A DNA stretch of 33,692 nt. Source: a virus. A model generated the notes under the pieces. The model saw nothing but the letters and a program-made list of their open reading frames with translations. It did not search any database and was not told the DNA's origin. A program made the position numbers and the translations under genes. This document shows positions 5,860 through 14,352 of this stretch, piece by piece. The stretch spans positions 1-33,692 of IMG/VR virus record IMGVR_UViG_3300005253_000156; one strand, written 5' to 3'. Every line of letters starts with the position of its first letter. Position 1 is the first letter of the stretch.

Positions 5860-6077
5860 CCCTTAGTGCCGAAGTAGAAAGCGTTGACGCTGGCGACCAC
5901 CAGCCACCACTCGCCGGGGATTTCTATCTTGTCGAGAATCATCCAGGCCGTCGAGGCCGTTGCTACAATAGCGAGGATCCCTCGAACCCACGGCGGTAGC
6001 CAAGTTTGAACTTTGGGCCTCGGTGCGGGCGGTTTCTTGTTCTCAGGGGGCACGTTAGCCGCCGGTGCCGAGAACAT
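5856..6077 (-). CDS. Small membrane protein, holin-like candidate
   Basis: The C-terminal half has two hydrophobic helices (VRGILAIVATASTAWMIL and WWLVVASVNAFYFG) ending FYFGTKG, a pattern seen in small phage membrane proteins sometimes called holins. The N-terminus is Pro-rich (PPENKKPPAPRPKV). The start is uncertain: TTG 6095, ATG 6077 and GTG 6053 are in frame and none has a clear ribosome binding site. It is the last gene before the terminator. A second holin or antiholin beside the XhlA-like protein is possible. Confidence 0.5.
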   Translation of the reverse strand: MFSAPAANVPPENKKPPAPRPKVQTWLPPWVRGILAIVATASTAWMILDKIEIPGEWWLVVASVNAFYFGTKG

Positions 6078-6804
6078 GGCCACGCGATGAGTCAACGAGG
6101 TTCATCTTTTCGATTGTCCAGGGGACGATTTTCTGGTTGATCCAGAGCCACATTATCAGGGCGGCTCGGTCAACCATCGCCCTGGTGTAGCGATACCCGT
6201 CATCGTACATATCGGGGTCGATGAAATCGTCGCCGCGCACCATCTCGGTCATCGCGCCGTCCTCGTTCTTGAAGCCGGTCGGCAACCAAGGGAGGTCAGG
6301 TGAGCCATCGGCCAGCCAACCGTCTACGGTGAAACTTTCCACGACGGCCTTCGCCACGGTCCCGCAATCTTCCTTGATAGCGATGGCCTTGTCGGCCATG
6401 CTCACCCCGTCAGCTATACTTTTCAAGTCCAGCGGGGACTCGATGCCGAAGTGGTGACGGGCGAACTCTTGGCTGTGACCCCACCCGACGAGCAGTAGGT
6501 TCTCTACGGCCTCATAAGCCGTGCTGAATGTCGGGTGGCCGATGGTGGCGGCGTGTAGCTCCTTCTCAAGCAAGAAGCTCCCGAACCAATAGCGCAACTT
6601 GGACTTGGTGATGTGGACGAAGCCCTGGTTGTAAACATTTCTGTATCTTTTGATGAGTCCCGTCGCCATGAAGATGTCGGCGTAGTTTCTGGTCATCCTC
6701 GTCACCACGGGGCCGATGTGGGCAAGGTAGATTTGGCCCGCACCGTTGTCGCCCTCTGGCGCAGGACGCCCAGCAAATCCCTGAGTCATTGGGTCGTAAG
6801 CCAT
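6055..6804 (-). CDS. Hypothetical 249-aa protein
   Basis: Starts at ATG 6804 behind GGGAGG. An N-terminal Gly/Pro-rich arm (PMTQGFAGRPAPEGDNG) is followed by a mixed helical domain with YADIFMATGLIKRYRNVYNQG, WGHSQEFARHHFG and an acidic Tyr-rich segment (DPDMYDDGYRYTRAMV). No signal peptide or clear catalytic motif. Its position after the lysis genes suggests a late protein, perhaps virion-associated. I do not recognise a family. Confidence 0.55.
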   Translation of the reverse strand: MAYDPMTQGFAGRPAPEGDNGAGQIYLAHIGPVVTRMTRNYADIFMATGLIKRYRNVYNQGFVHITKSKLRYWFGSFLLEKELHAATIGHPTFSTAYEAVENLLLVGWGHSQEFARHHFGIESPLDLKSIADGVSMADKAIAIKEDCGTVAKAVVESFTVDGWLADGSPDLPWLPTGFKNEDGAMTEMVRGDDFIDPDMYDDGYRYTRAMVDRAALIMWLWINQKIVPWTIEKMNLVDSSRGHVLGTGG

Positions 6805-6820
6805 TTGTCACCCTCCCAAG

Positions 6821-7114
6821 TTAGAGTTTGTGCATGTCGAGCTCCCCGCCGCATTCTTCGAGGTACTCTTGAATGTCGCCGATGGTTTGAGCTTCTAGCT
6901 CCCCCATCCGTTCCATTGTAACAGGCGAGGTCGCCTTTGCCAAGAAGTAAGAATACATAATAAGGTTCATCAGCCGGTCGTCGTCTAGGTGGAATTGCGC
7001 GACTAGGCCCTTGTAGGTCACGGCCATAAAGCTATGGAGAATCTTTATGCGGTCGCGCCTCTGCCCATCGTCCTTCCACATCTCCGGACAGCCGCAATCG
7101 TTACACTCGCCCAT
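6821..7114 (-). CDS. Hypothetical 97-aa protein with N-terminal Cys knuckle
   Basis: Starts MGECNDCGCPEMW, a tight cluster of three Cys that may bind metal, then a helical body (IKILHSFMAVTYKGLVAQFH and EYLEECGGELD). Its ATG 7114 coincides with the last base of the PLA2-like gene stop, so it is probably co-translated. No family recognised. Confidence 0.55.
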   Translation of the reverse strand: MGECNDCGCPEMWKDDGQRRDRIKILHSFMAVTYKGLVAQFHLDDDRLMNLIMYSYFLAKATSPVTMERMGELEAQTIGDIQEYLEECGGELDMHKL

Positions 7115-7554
7115 CAGGCCCCCATCATCTTTCGCGCTTCAATGTGTTCTTCATCGAACTTTCGATGTGGCTCTGCTAGCCGGCGCTTCAATCTCTCCGG
7201 TCCAGTTTCCCACGATTGCCGTCCCAAGCCCAAGCCTTTCTTCTTGGACAACGCCCAGTACCGCCAGAGGGCCATCGGGGACTGCCGCCCCAAGCACGAA
7301 TGATATTGGATGCCCCACTTCAAATACCTGTCGGCATCCTCTTGTGTCAATTCGTCTCCGAGGTAGAAACAACGATGCGTAGCATAGTGGATGTCGTGTT
7401 CGTAACAGACATCCACATGTATGTCCAATACGCCCGAACACCCATCCGAGCGTATGTACTCTGCTTCCCCCCGAACCTGGTCAGCATAATCTATACCGTA
7501 GAAGGGCGGGTTCTCCCATCGCTCGATGTAGTCTTTATATCGCTGGACACTCAT
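7114..7554 (-). CDS. Phospholipase A2-like protein
   Basis: A 146-residue protein with the PLA2-type core. SDGCSGV (36-42) resembles the glycine-rich calcium-loop region, CYEHDIHYATH (50-60) carries the His53-Asp54 dyad in the CxxHD motif, and LTQEDADRYLKWGI (69-82) resembles the following helix with Asp. If active it would hydrolyse the sn-2 ester of membrane phospholipids. It overlaps the M15 peptidase gene by four bases, so it may help disrupt the envelope at lysis or, if carried in virions, at entry. Catalytic geometry is inferred; only one of the paired Cys of classical secreted PLA2 precedes HD. No signal peptide is seen. Confidence 0.65.
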   Translation of the reverse strand: MSVQRYKDYIERWENPPFYGIDYADQVRGEAEYIRSDGCSGVLDIHVDVCYEHDIHYATHRCFYLGDELTQEDADRYLKWGIQYHSCLGRQSPMALWRYWALSKKKGLGLGRQSWETGPERLKRRLAEPHRKFDEEHIEARKMMGA

Positions 7555-7808
7555 TTCTTCGGCTCCAAGTGCAAGTGGTCGCCTTCGTTTATTACCTCTA
7601 GGTCTAGGATGGGGGCCAGCCTCAATATCTCAGCCCTGTCTTCGTCGGTGTCTGGAATAACATCGAGGCCCCTTCCGCACAAGTGCCATGAGTTGCCGAC
7701 GCCGCCTACTTTCTTATTTCGCTCGGGGCTCCTCCACCAAGACGTAACGCTGAACCTTGCCGACATCTGTAGTTCTCGAATCGCAAGGCAGAACTCTAAA
7801 TAAGTCAT
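7551..7808 (-). CDS. M15-type peptidoglycan peptidase (endolysin candidate)
   Basis: At 85 residues this is a minimal zinc peptidase of the M15_3 type, which cleaves peptide cross-links in peptidoglycan. SWWRSPERNKKVGG (23-36) is the characteristic Ser/Arg-Ser-x-x-x-N segment, H42 to D49 form the HxxGxxxD zinc site (WHLCGRGLDV), and E75-GDHLH (to H80) carries the second metal His residues. Length is shorter than many family members but all motifs are present. It follows the XhlA-like gene and precedes the PLA2-like gene, a typical lysis cassette order. No N-terminal export signal, so it depends on a holin. Confidence 0.8.
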   Translation of the reverse strand: MTYLEFCLAIRELQMSARFSVTSWWRSPERNKKVGGVGNSWHLCGRGLDVIPDTDEDRAEILRLAPILDLEVINEGDHLHLEPKK

Positions 7809-7828
7809 TCCCTAACCCCCATCGTCGC

Positions 7829-8080
7829 TCATGGTTTTCCCGCCGCGCCGATTATCCAAAGTGCTCTACCGATGATCGCCATTAACAGTCCATAAACGAC
7901 CTTCGGTAGCCAGTTGATTTTTCCAAGAGCCACCCTGGTTTCTTGCCCGTCCTCCCGCAGACCGTCTATCGCCGTCCATATCTTTCCCTGTCCTTCTTTT
8001 ATCTCGCCCACGTCAGCTTCAATGCCCTCAACCTTAGTGGCCGTCTTGATAATTTTGTCTCGCAAGTCTGGGTCCATCAT
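7829..8080 (-). CDS. XhlA-like coiled-coil membrane protein (holin component)
   Basis: 83 residues: an amphipathic coiled coil (about 5-52, VEGIEADVGEIKEGQGKIWT) followed by a C-terminal hydrophobic helix (KVVYGLLMAIIGRALWIIGA). This layout is that of the haemolysin XhlA family, which cooperates with holins. Its start overlaps the end of the giant gene and it lies 21 bp before the M15 peptidase, supporting a lysis role. Confidence 0.65.
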   Translation of the reverse strand: MMDPDLRDKIIKTATKVEGIEADVGEIKEGQGKIWTAIDGLREDGQETRVALGKINWLPKVVYGLLMAIIGRALWIIGAAGKP

Positions 8081-11000
8081 CGCCTCCGGACCAATTCTTT
8101 TAGATGCTCGAATCTACGCGGGGAGCCGCCCGCTGGGAGGCCACCGCGCGCTGCCGGGGGGCGAGCCTCCAGCCGCGAAGGGAAGGGTGGCGTCGGCCTT
8201 GTGCTGAGTGGTGGGGCCTCACCCTTTTTTCGCTTCTCCATGTGAAACAGGAAATTCGCAATATCTCCCTCGGCCGCTTTTTGAAGGTCTTTCCAAATGA
8301 GCCATTCCCAAGGGAAGAAAATCTTTATGCTCCGCCACGCTTTCTGTAACTCCCGATCTGCTTTCTTGAGTTCTCCGCCGTAGGTAGCGGCACCCGCCAG
8401 AATAAGATGATACAGGGCGCCGGGCAATGGGGCAACCCCCCTGCCCGCCAATGCCACGGCGGGGCCAAAGGCCACCATCGCAGGGATATTGATCCCCGTG
8501 ACTTCTTTAATGATAAACGCAAGCACGGCTACTGCTGCGAATCGGCCAACTTGCGGGGCGTTTTTAATCGGGCTCTCTAAAAGAGTGTGGAGATAATCAA
8601 TGTAATAAAGCGGCCAAGACATATACCAAGTAAACGGCCTCAGCGCCCCCGTCTGGATTCCCGGCATATCAATGCCGTAGCCCCATTGGGTTTGCCAAGC
8701 AAGCGCGTTGCCCGCCGCGATTGCTTCTTCGTGTGACTCACCAGCAAGGCGGCTTTTTCTATAGCCAGCAAGAACGGCTGTTTTTACACTATTAAAGTCG
8801 ATTTTTCGATAAAGAAACATCCCCGCCCTTTTCACCTTGTCGGGGTAAATGCTCGGTAGGTCTTTTGTAAAGTCCTCCATGAAGAAAAGCTCTCTGGCCT
8901 TGACGACTATGCTCTCGTCTATAATGTTCTGGCCTTCGGTCGTGCTGAGATTCTTCTTGGCCCAAGAGAAGGGTTCGCCCCCCGCCTCAATCCATATTAT
9001 ATGCTGCTGTATTGCGTTTCTTGTGACCAGCCTTATGCGAAAGGCCATTGCTCCCTGGAGGTGTGCTTCGTGCAAGGAGCCGGTTATCTGTTCCCAAGCA
9101 CGGTCGTTCAGGTTAAGACCAATTTTTTCCCCGAGGCTTTTAAGGCTTTGATTGAGAGATTTCTGCGCTTCCGTAGGTTGGGCAAGGACTTGGTGCTTGA
9201 GCATATCGTCAGCGATTCTTCTCCTTGATGGACTTAATTTCGCCAGCTGCGGCTCTATGTCAACTATCATGGGGTTATAATACTTCTCATTTATATTAGT
9301 GCGGATGTAGGCTTTGGCGGCATACCAAATGTCTCTCTCTGGCCCCGGCATATCGCCGGTTCGTTGAAGCCTGTGGATGTTCTCTATCTCTTGAGGCGCG
9401 AACTTTTTTACCTCCCAATCTTCCACGAAAGGTGCGCGGCGAGGGGCAAATTGAAACACATAATTTTCATGCTCGAACTCCACGAAAGCCTTGTCGAAGA
9501 ACTCCACGCGCATTATTTTAGCCGCCGCCATCTCATCGGGCGTGAGCTTGGGGTCTACGGGCTTCCCGTCTAGGAAATCAAATATTCTCCTCCTTGATTC
9601 GGCTCTCACTTTATCCCGCGCCTTAAAGACGGAGGGCCTGAATTGTTTTAAGGCTCGCCGCAGGACCGCGTTATATCTGGCCCCCGTTTGAAGTGACCCG
9701 GTCTTGGCTTCAAGCATCCGGAAGATTATCTTATTGCCAACGCTTCTGCGCTTTGGCTTGAGGTATCTATAAAACCATCCAACGGGCGCTTCCAGCGCAG
9801 GGTCGAGTTCAAATTCCTCGATGGAGGGTTCTCTTTTATCAACATCAATTGCCCCGGTCTTTTTCCGTAGCAGGGGCGTTTTTCCAACCTCGGCCATAGA
9901 CTTTCTGAATTGAGGGTCCTCTATGCTCGACAAGACATTATCTATTTCCTCTTCCCCAAACCCGGCCTCTCTGAGTTCCTTTCTAACTCTCTCGATAGCG
10001 ATCCGTTGCACTTCGCCAAACTCAGCCGCCGCACCAAGGGGCCGAGGGAACCTTTCAGCTTTCTTTTTCGTGAAAAGCCCTCTCTTCCTAGAAACAGGTC
10101 TGAGGTCTGCTTGAGCATCAATAATAAGAGCTACGACATCATCCTGAGTTGAGGCAAAAGGATCCGTGGCGGGCAGGTCTGGTAATAATCCTTCCTCAAC
10201 AAATGCCTCAATGAGATTATCCAAGATGACGCCGCCGCCCTTAGCATTGATGAGGGATGGGTGAATATCCTCCCCTACACCTGCTATGTCTATATCTCTC
10301 TTGTTGAGCCGGCCAAGTCGGCGAATGGTATCTCTAACCAATTTGCGCTGTTCCTTTGTCTCTCCTTCCGTAACAAGTTTGAGTTCCCGCTCCGATTCTA
10401 TTCTTGCCCGTTCCTCTACAGAAAGTTTCTCAAGCTCTAGCGCCTCGGCCTCCTCAATCTCCAATTGCTCTGGAGGCAAAGGCTCGACGGGTTCCAGAGC
10501 CTTTATCCGCTCCTGCTGTTCGACCTCGGGCGTCAGCGGTCGCTTGAAGGGCTCCTGTCGCGGGGTGCCTGGGACAAGGGCTTGCTCCCCTGCTGGCGTT
10601 ATCTCTGTGCGGGGCGCCAGCTCGGGCGGCTCCGCAACAAAGGTGCTCGACACATCACGAATCCCTACGCTCTGCGCCTCGATTAGTTCTTCAAGGACCG
10701 CCTTTTGCTTCTCGAACTCAGCACCCTTGGAGCCCTCGACTACCTCCACTTGGCGGTCGATGGCTTCCTGAATGGGGACGGTGTCGGCGGCGGCGGGCTC
10801 GGCCTCTGCGGCTTCGATTTGTTCAACCCACCTCTTTAGAAAAGCCTCTCTCGAAAGAGCGGGTTCGGCTTCTTCGGGGGGCGGGGGTTTGTCAATGGGG
10901 GGAAGCCCTGCCCCCTCCAGGTCTAATTTTCTTTCCCGTATTTCCCGCAATTCTTCAACGGTTGGCTCGGTTTCACCAAGTCCAAACACCAATCGTTCCT

Positions 11001-12981
11001 GTTCAGGAGTTAAGTCTCCAAACCTTTCCTGAAGTTCCTCAGAGGCCCTATCGGCTTTTTGGGGGTCGAGAGAGGTATTGGCTATTCTTTCAAGACGTTC
11101 ATAGTCTTTAGCGCCCTGTTCGCCGAATACTTCCACCAAGCCTTCTTTGTCTGCTAATCTTCTTGCTTCTATGGCAACATCAAGCTCCTCAACCGTCATT
11201 TGAGATGCGGTCTGTTTCTCCAAATCTTCCAAGCCAGGAACCCGCTCCGTGGGCGGTATAACCTCTGCTGGCACCACGGGCGCGGCCTCTTGGGCAAACT
11301 CCTCGGACGGGAGGGTGAAGGCCCGCTCCTCGGGAACCTCTGCGGCCCGCTCTATTAAGGACGTTTGCTCCTCGACGGTGAAAACCTCATCGGCCCCTCT
11401 TTCCGTCACGAATGTTGTGGCATCCTCTAGGCCAACCTCGCCCTCATCAACCGCTCTAAGCAGGTCGGTAAATTCCGGGTCGAGTAGCTCGGAGGCCGCA
11501 AGGCGTTCTTCAAAGTTGGGTATCTCCGGTGCCTCTTTCACTTCTAGGTCCAACCGGAGGAGCTCTTCTTCGGCGGTCCTCGGCCTCTTGGCTGTTGCTT
11601 CTCGCGCCGCTTGGAACCTGGCCTCTTCTTCCGCTATCTTGGCCTCAACCGTGGGGGGTATCCTTCGGGCTCTTGGTGCTTGCTCTTTTAGAAGCCTCGA
11701 CCTTTCACTAAAAGGAAGGTGGGTTGTCCGGCCCATTATCAGGGCGAGGAAGCCGGTCATCAGGGCGTGTTGGACGGTGCTCTCCGTGTCCTCTCCGGTG
11801 AGAGCAGAGATTGTCGCACCAAGGCCGGTGCCAGCACCGAACCTGGCCGCGCCCGCACGAGCGGGACGCAAAGTGCCACCGACCCGACCCGTTATCGGTA
11901 GCATGAGCCCCGTAAGCGCCGCCCTAGTAAGGCCAAGAAGGTCAATCTTTCGCCCCGTCTGGGCTTGGTGGAGGGCCATGAAAACCAACATAGCCTGGAC
12001 GCTTCTCCCAGCGAGTGTCGCAGAAAGACCCGGCAGGGCCGCCACGACGGCTTGGTGGCCTATTATCATCAGCGGTATGGTGCCAATGAAGGCACCAGCA
12101 CCAAAGGCGACCTGTTCAGCGAAGGTATCGCCGCCCTCCACCAACGGTGTCTCAGCTAATTGCTCCTGCAATTTCGCAAGCGGGTCGTCGTCTGTGAAGG
12201 GAGCCGTCACTATTGAATAGATGCCAGCGGCACCAATCATCCACGCATAGAATGTGCCATGAGCAATCTGGCCAGCGATCCCCCCAAACGGCTTCGCTCT
12301 ATATGGCTCCGTACCCAAGAACGCCAATTCTGCGAGCCTTTCCGCTTCCGTTTCTTCGGCAGACATGAAGGGCGATTGTATCTGAGAAACCTCCGTTTCG
12401 TCCCCCTCTGGCAGGGGATCGCCCTCGACTTCCCCTAGCCCTAGCTCGCCCAGGGTGCGAATAAGTTGCCTTCTCTTGGAGGGGGCCTTTTTAATAAGGT
12501 GGACTTGAACGCCGTTGTCCTTGGGCACCGCCTCAGCCCCCATGCGCTGCCCGGTGATGGTATCTATGAGTTCGCCTTGTTCGTTCTCGACAAACCTATT
12601 GGGGTGGTCAGGGGCCTTGTAAGTGGAGGCTCCGTGTTGCTGGCCCGTAGCGGGGTCGGTCTGTGGAACCATCCCCGACAGGAACGCCCTGCGGTAATCG
12701 TATTGCTGGCGGTGGTCGTCGGGGTCGCCGATATTAGGATTGGCGGTGCTCATCCATTCTTGGAACTCGGCTTCCTGCTCTGGCTCCAAGGAAATGTCGG
12801 TCTGCCTGGATGGGACAAGGCCGCGGCGGCGAAGTTCTTGAAGTGACTCCAGCTGTGCCTTCGGGAGCTCCCCGCGCCTCTCTAGCTCAAAAACAGAATT
12901 AGTCCTTCGCGTCACATCGGGCGTGAGCGTCTCATTATAAACATCCCAATCGAAGGGGATTGTTCTTTCTAGTTCGGCCAT
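8077..12981 (-). CDS. Giant 1,634-aa virion/ejection-type protein
   Basis: The largest gene of the window. An N-terminal DYRRAFLSGMVPQTDP to YKAPDHPNRF stretch (95-131) resembles a motif recurrent in large phage virion proteins. Hydrophobic helices follow at about 240-262 and 290-340. A long Glu/Ala/Pro-rich charged region (about 430-950) is probably extended coiled coil. The C-terminal third is helical, with WQTQWGYGIDMPGIQTG and hydrophobic segments near 1490-1550, similar to the ends of large polyvalent or internal virion proteins. No peptidase, transglycosylase or polymerase motif was recognised. It probably enters the cell with DNA or forms an ejection channel in a podovirus-type particle. 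The last 35 residues are low-complexity, encoded by a GC-rich inverted repeat. Confidence 0.6.
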   Translation of the reverse strand: MAELERTIPFDWDVYNETLTPDVTRRTNSVFELERRGELPKAQLESLQELRRRGLVPSRQTDISLEPEQEAEFQEWMSTANPNIGDPDDHRQQYDYRRAFLSGMVPQTDPATGQQHGASTYKAPDHPNRFVENEQGELIDTITGQRMGAEAVPKDNGVQVHLIKKAPSKRRQLIRTLGELGLGEVEGDPLPEGDETEVSQIQSPFMSAEETEAERLAELAFLGTEPYRAKPFGGIAGQIAHGTFYAWMIGAAGIYSIVTAPFTDDDPLAKLQEQLAETPLVEGGDTFAEQVAFGAGAFIGTIPLMIIGHQAVVAALPGLSATLAGRSVQAMLVFMALHQAQTGRKIDLLGLTRAALTGLMLPITGRVGGTLRPARAGAARFGAGTGLGATISALTGEDTESTVQHALMTGFLALIMGRTTHLPFSERSRLLKEQAPRARRIPPTVEAKIAEEEARFQAAREATAKRPRTAEEELLRLDLEVKEAPEIPNFEERLAASELLDPEFTDLLRAVDEGEVGLEDATTFVTERGADEVFTVEEQTSLIERAAEVPEERAFTLPSEEFAQEAAPVVPAEVIPPTERVPGLEDLEKQTASQMTVEELDVAIEARRLADKEGLVEVFGEQGAKDYERLERIANTSLDPQKADRASEELQERFGDLTPEQERLVFGLGETEPTVEELREIRERKLDLEGAGLPPIDKPPPPEEAEPALSREAFLKRWVEQIEAAEAEPAAADTVPIQEAIDRQVEVVEGSKGAEFEKQKAVLEELIEAQSVGIRDVSSTFVAEPPELAPRTEITPAGEQALVPGTPRQEPFKRPLTPEVEQQERIKALEPVEPLPPEQLEIEEAEALELEKLSVEERARIESERELKLVTEGETKEQRKLVRDTIRRLGRLNKRDIDIAGVGEDIHPSLINAKGGGVILDNLIEAFVEEGLLPDLPATDPFASTQDDVVALIIDAQADLRPVSRKRGLFTKKKAERFPRPLGAAAEFGEVQRIAIERVRKELREAGFGEEEIDNVLSSIEDPQFRKSMAEVGKTPLLRKKTGAIDVDKREPSIEEFELDPALEAPVGWFYRYLKPKRRSVGNKIIFRMLEAKTGSLQTGARYNAVLRRALKQFRPSVFKARDKVRAESRRRIFDFLDGKPVDPKLTPDEMAAAKIMRVEFFDKAFVEFEHENYVFQFAPRRAPFVEDWEVKKFAPQEIENIHRLQRTGDMPGPERDIWYAAKAYIRTNINEKYYNPMIVDIEPQLAKLSPSRRRIADDMLKHQVLAQPTEAQKSLNQSLKSLGEKIGLNLNDRAWEQITGSLHEAHLQGAMAFRIRLVTRNAIQQHIIWIEAGGEPFSWAKKNLSTTEGQNIIDESIVVKARELFFMEDFTKDLPSIYPDKVKRAGMFLYRKIDFNSVKTAVLAGYRKSRLAGESHEEAIAAGNALAWQTQWGYGIDMPGIQTGALRPFTWYMSWPLYYIDYLHTLLESPIKNAPQVGRFAAVAVLAFIIKEVTGINIPAMVAFGPAVALAGRGVAPLPGALYHLILAGAATYGGELKKADRELQKAWRSIKIFFPWEWLIWKDLQKAAEGDIANFLFHMEKRKKGEAPPLSTRPTPPFPSRLEARPPAARGGLPAGGSPRRFEHLKELVRRR
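8132..8173 (-). repeat. GC-rich inverted repeat in the giant gene's 3' end
   Basis: Arms at 8132-8141 and 8165-8173 are complementary except for one bulged base, with a very GC-rich interior. The encoded residues are low-complexity (PPAARGGLPAGG), unlike the rest of the protein. It may be a palindromic insertion or an RNA stability hairpin at the end of the longest cistron. Confidence 0.45.
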
Positions 12982-14348
12982 TACCTTAGGCCCGCTTGTC
13001 GCAGGTGAAACTCCTTAGACCTCTGTGAGATGGGCTTGCTCAACTCCTCTTGGGTCGTGGGCTTGGGGGGCTTCGTTCCTAAGAGCTTCTTGCCCTTCGG
13101 TGCTGGCTTCGGGAGCCGAATAAGTGCGTCTGCTTTCTCAAGGAGGAGTACATTAAGTGCTCTCTCCTTTTCTTCCCCTCTTAGAAGAGGGGCGAGCGCA
13201 CCAATGGCCCCTTTATGAAAGAAATCGCTTGCAATCCTCCTGGCTCTCCCCAGGAAGCTAGGGGTCTGAAATTCAGGGTTCTCCGCGAGGACCTCCTGCG
13301 TAACCTGGGCAATCTCCTCGAACGTGAGTAAGTAGGATGGAACAAACTCCTCCTTCGGGAACATCCCTGCCGCCGCCAGCCTTTCCATTTCGCCTCTAAG
13401 TTCCACCTTTTCTTCAAAGGAAAGGATTATCTTTCTGCTTTTGACTTTTTCCCCTTTGGCGTTTGTTGTTGTAATGGGGGTTGACCTTCCAGCGACCCTA
13501 GACCTAAACCGTACCAAGTCACCCTTGAGCCTTTCTACGTTTCTCGTCTTTAGGAGGGCCGCTTGCCTCTTGTCAAACCGTTCCTCTGCCCGAACGTCTA
13601 TCTTTTCGCCCCTAGCCGTTCGCCTCTCTTCCTCGGCCACCCCAATCCTCTTCTTGAGGTCAATGTTTGTTTCCTCTACGCCTCGCGGGGATAGTCCCAA
13701 TGCGGCGGCTTCGAGGTTGAGGTCCTCCGTTCTCTTTGTTTTCCTAGCTTCCTTCCCCGTCTCTACCTTGCGCGCTCTTTCTGCTTTCACTATCCGACTT
13801 TGGTATTGTTCGGGCGTCTCGTTTTTCCTGCGGAACAAGTTTACATCCCTGCCCCGCTTATCGAGGCCTCTGAATAGTTCCTCGGCCGTAATTCTTTTAG
13901 CGTATTGAGGGTTTGTCTCACCTTCAAGGCGTGGCACCCCAATAGCGCCCCCTTCCAAGTTGAGGCGTCTCGTGTTGGTTTCTTTGGCAAGGAGGCCCCG
14001 CTGCTTTACTTTGGTTTCCTGTTCCTTTTCCCTAATGAGTCGAGGAAGGTCGCCAGGGCGGCCCTTGGTTTCAGCTATTGCTTCTTCGGGTATCCCCGCT
14101 TCGCGGGCGCTAAATATCCTTTTGGTCCTCAATTTCGCCGATGGTAATTTTCTCTCAATGTCTACGGCGGGCAATCCTTCCTCTAGCCCGGCGGCTTCGG
14201 CCTCACCACGGCGGGCCGCGTCCTCAAGCCTACGGGTCCTCTCGCGCTCGGCTCGCCGCTCACGCCGATCCTTTTCCCGTTGGCGCTGCGCCTGTATATT
14301 GGCAACCGTCTGGAGCGCCCTCGTTACCTTTTCAGCGAAGCTAGGCAT
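12981..14348 (-). CDS. Highly charged 455-aa structural protein with internal repeats
   Basis: Residues 20-55 are a dense Arg/Glu helix (coiled coil). Three related units follow: LNLEGGAIGVPRLEGETN to KRI (129-153), a shorter VNLFRRKNETPEQYQSRI (169-186) and LNLEAAALGLSPRGVEETN to KRI (210-235). These look like a repeated short domain separated by charged linkers. The C-terminal half is helical and basic. The gene touches the giant protein gene and follows the 271-aa gene, so it is probably an internal virion or scaffold-like component. There is little Shine-Dalgarno before ATG 14348, so coupling to the upstream stop 5 nt away is likely. Confidence 0.55.
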   Translation of the reverse strand: MPSFAEKVTRALQTVANIQAQRQREKDRRERRAERERTRRLEDAARRGEAEAAGLEEGLPAVDIERKLPSAKLRTKRIFSAREAGIPEEAIAETKGRPGDLPRLIREKEQETKVKQRGLLAKETNTRRLNLEGGAIGVPRLEGETNPQYAKRITAEELFRGLDKRGRDVNLFRRKNETPEQYQSRIVKAERARKVETGKEARKTKRTEDLNLEAAALGLSPRGVEETNIDLKKRIGVAEEERRTARGEKIDVRAEERFDKRQAALLKTRNVERLKGDLVRFRSRVAGRSTPITTTNAKGEKVKSRKIILSFEEKVELRGEMERLAAAGMFPKEEFVPSYLLTFEEIAQVTQEVLAENPEFQTPSFLGRARRIASDFFHKGAIGALAPLLRGEEKERALNVLLLEKADALIRLPKPAPKGKKLLGTKPPKPTTQEELSKPISQRSKEFHLRQAGLR

Positions 14349-14352
14349 TTAT

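Noticed and set aside
7151-7441. 96-codon minus-strand frame overlapping the PLA2-like gene
   Set aside because: The other frame has the CxxHD core and coupled ends; this one has neither.
10286-10771. 161-codon plus-strand Ser-rich frame
   Set aside because: Antisense of the Glu-rich region of the giant gene; Ser/Arg runs are the expected complement of Glu/Ala codons.
11249-12220. Long plus-strand open frame of 323 codons
   Set aside because: Antisense to the giant gene; Ser/Arg/Ala-rich composition is a shadow, and no ribosome binding site or promoter is seen on the plus strand.
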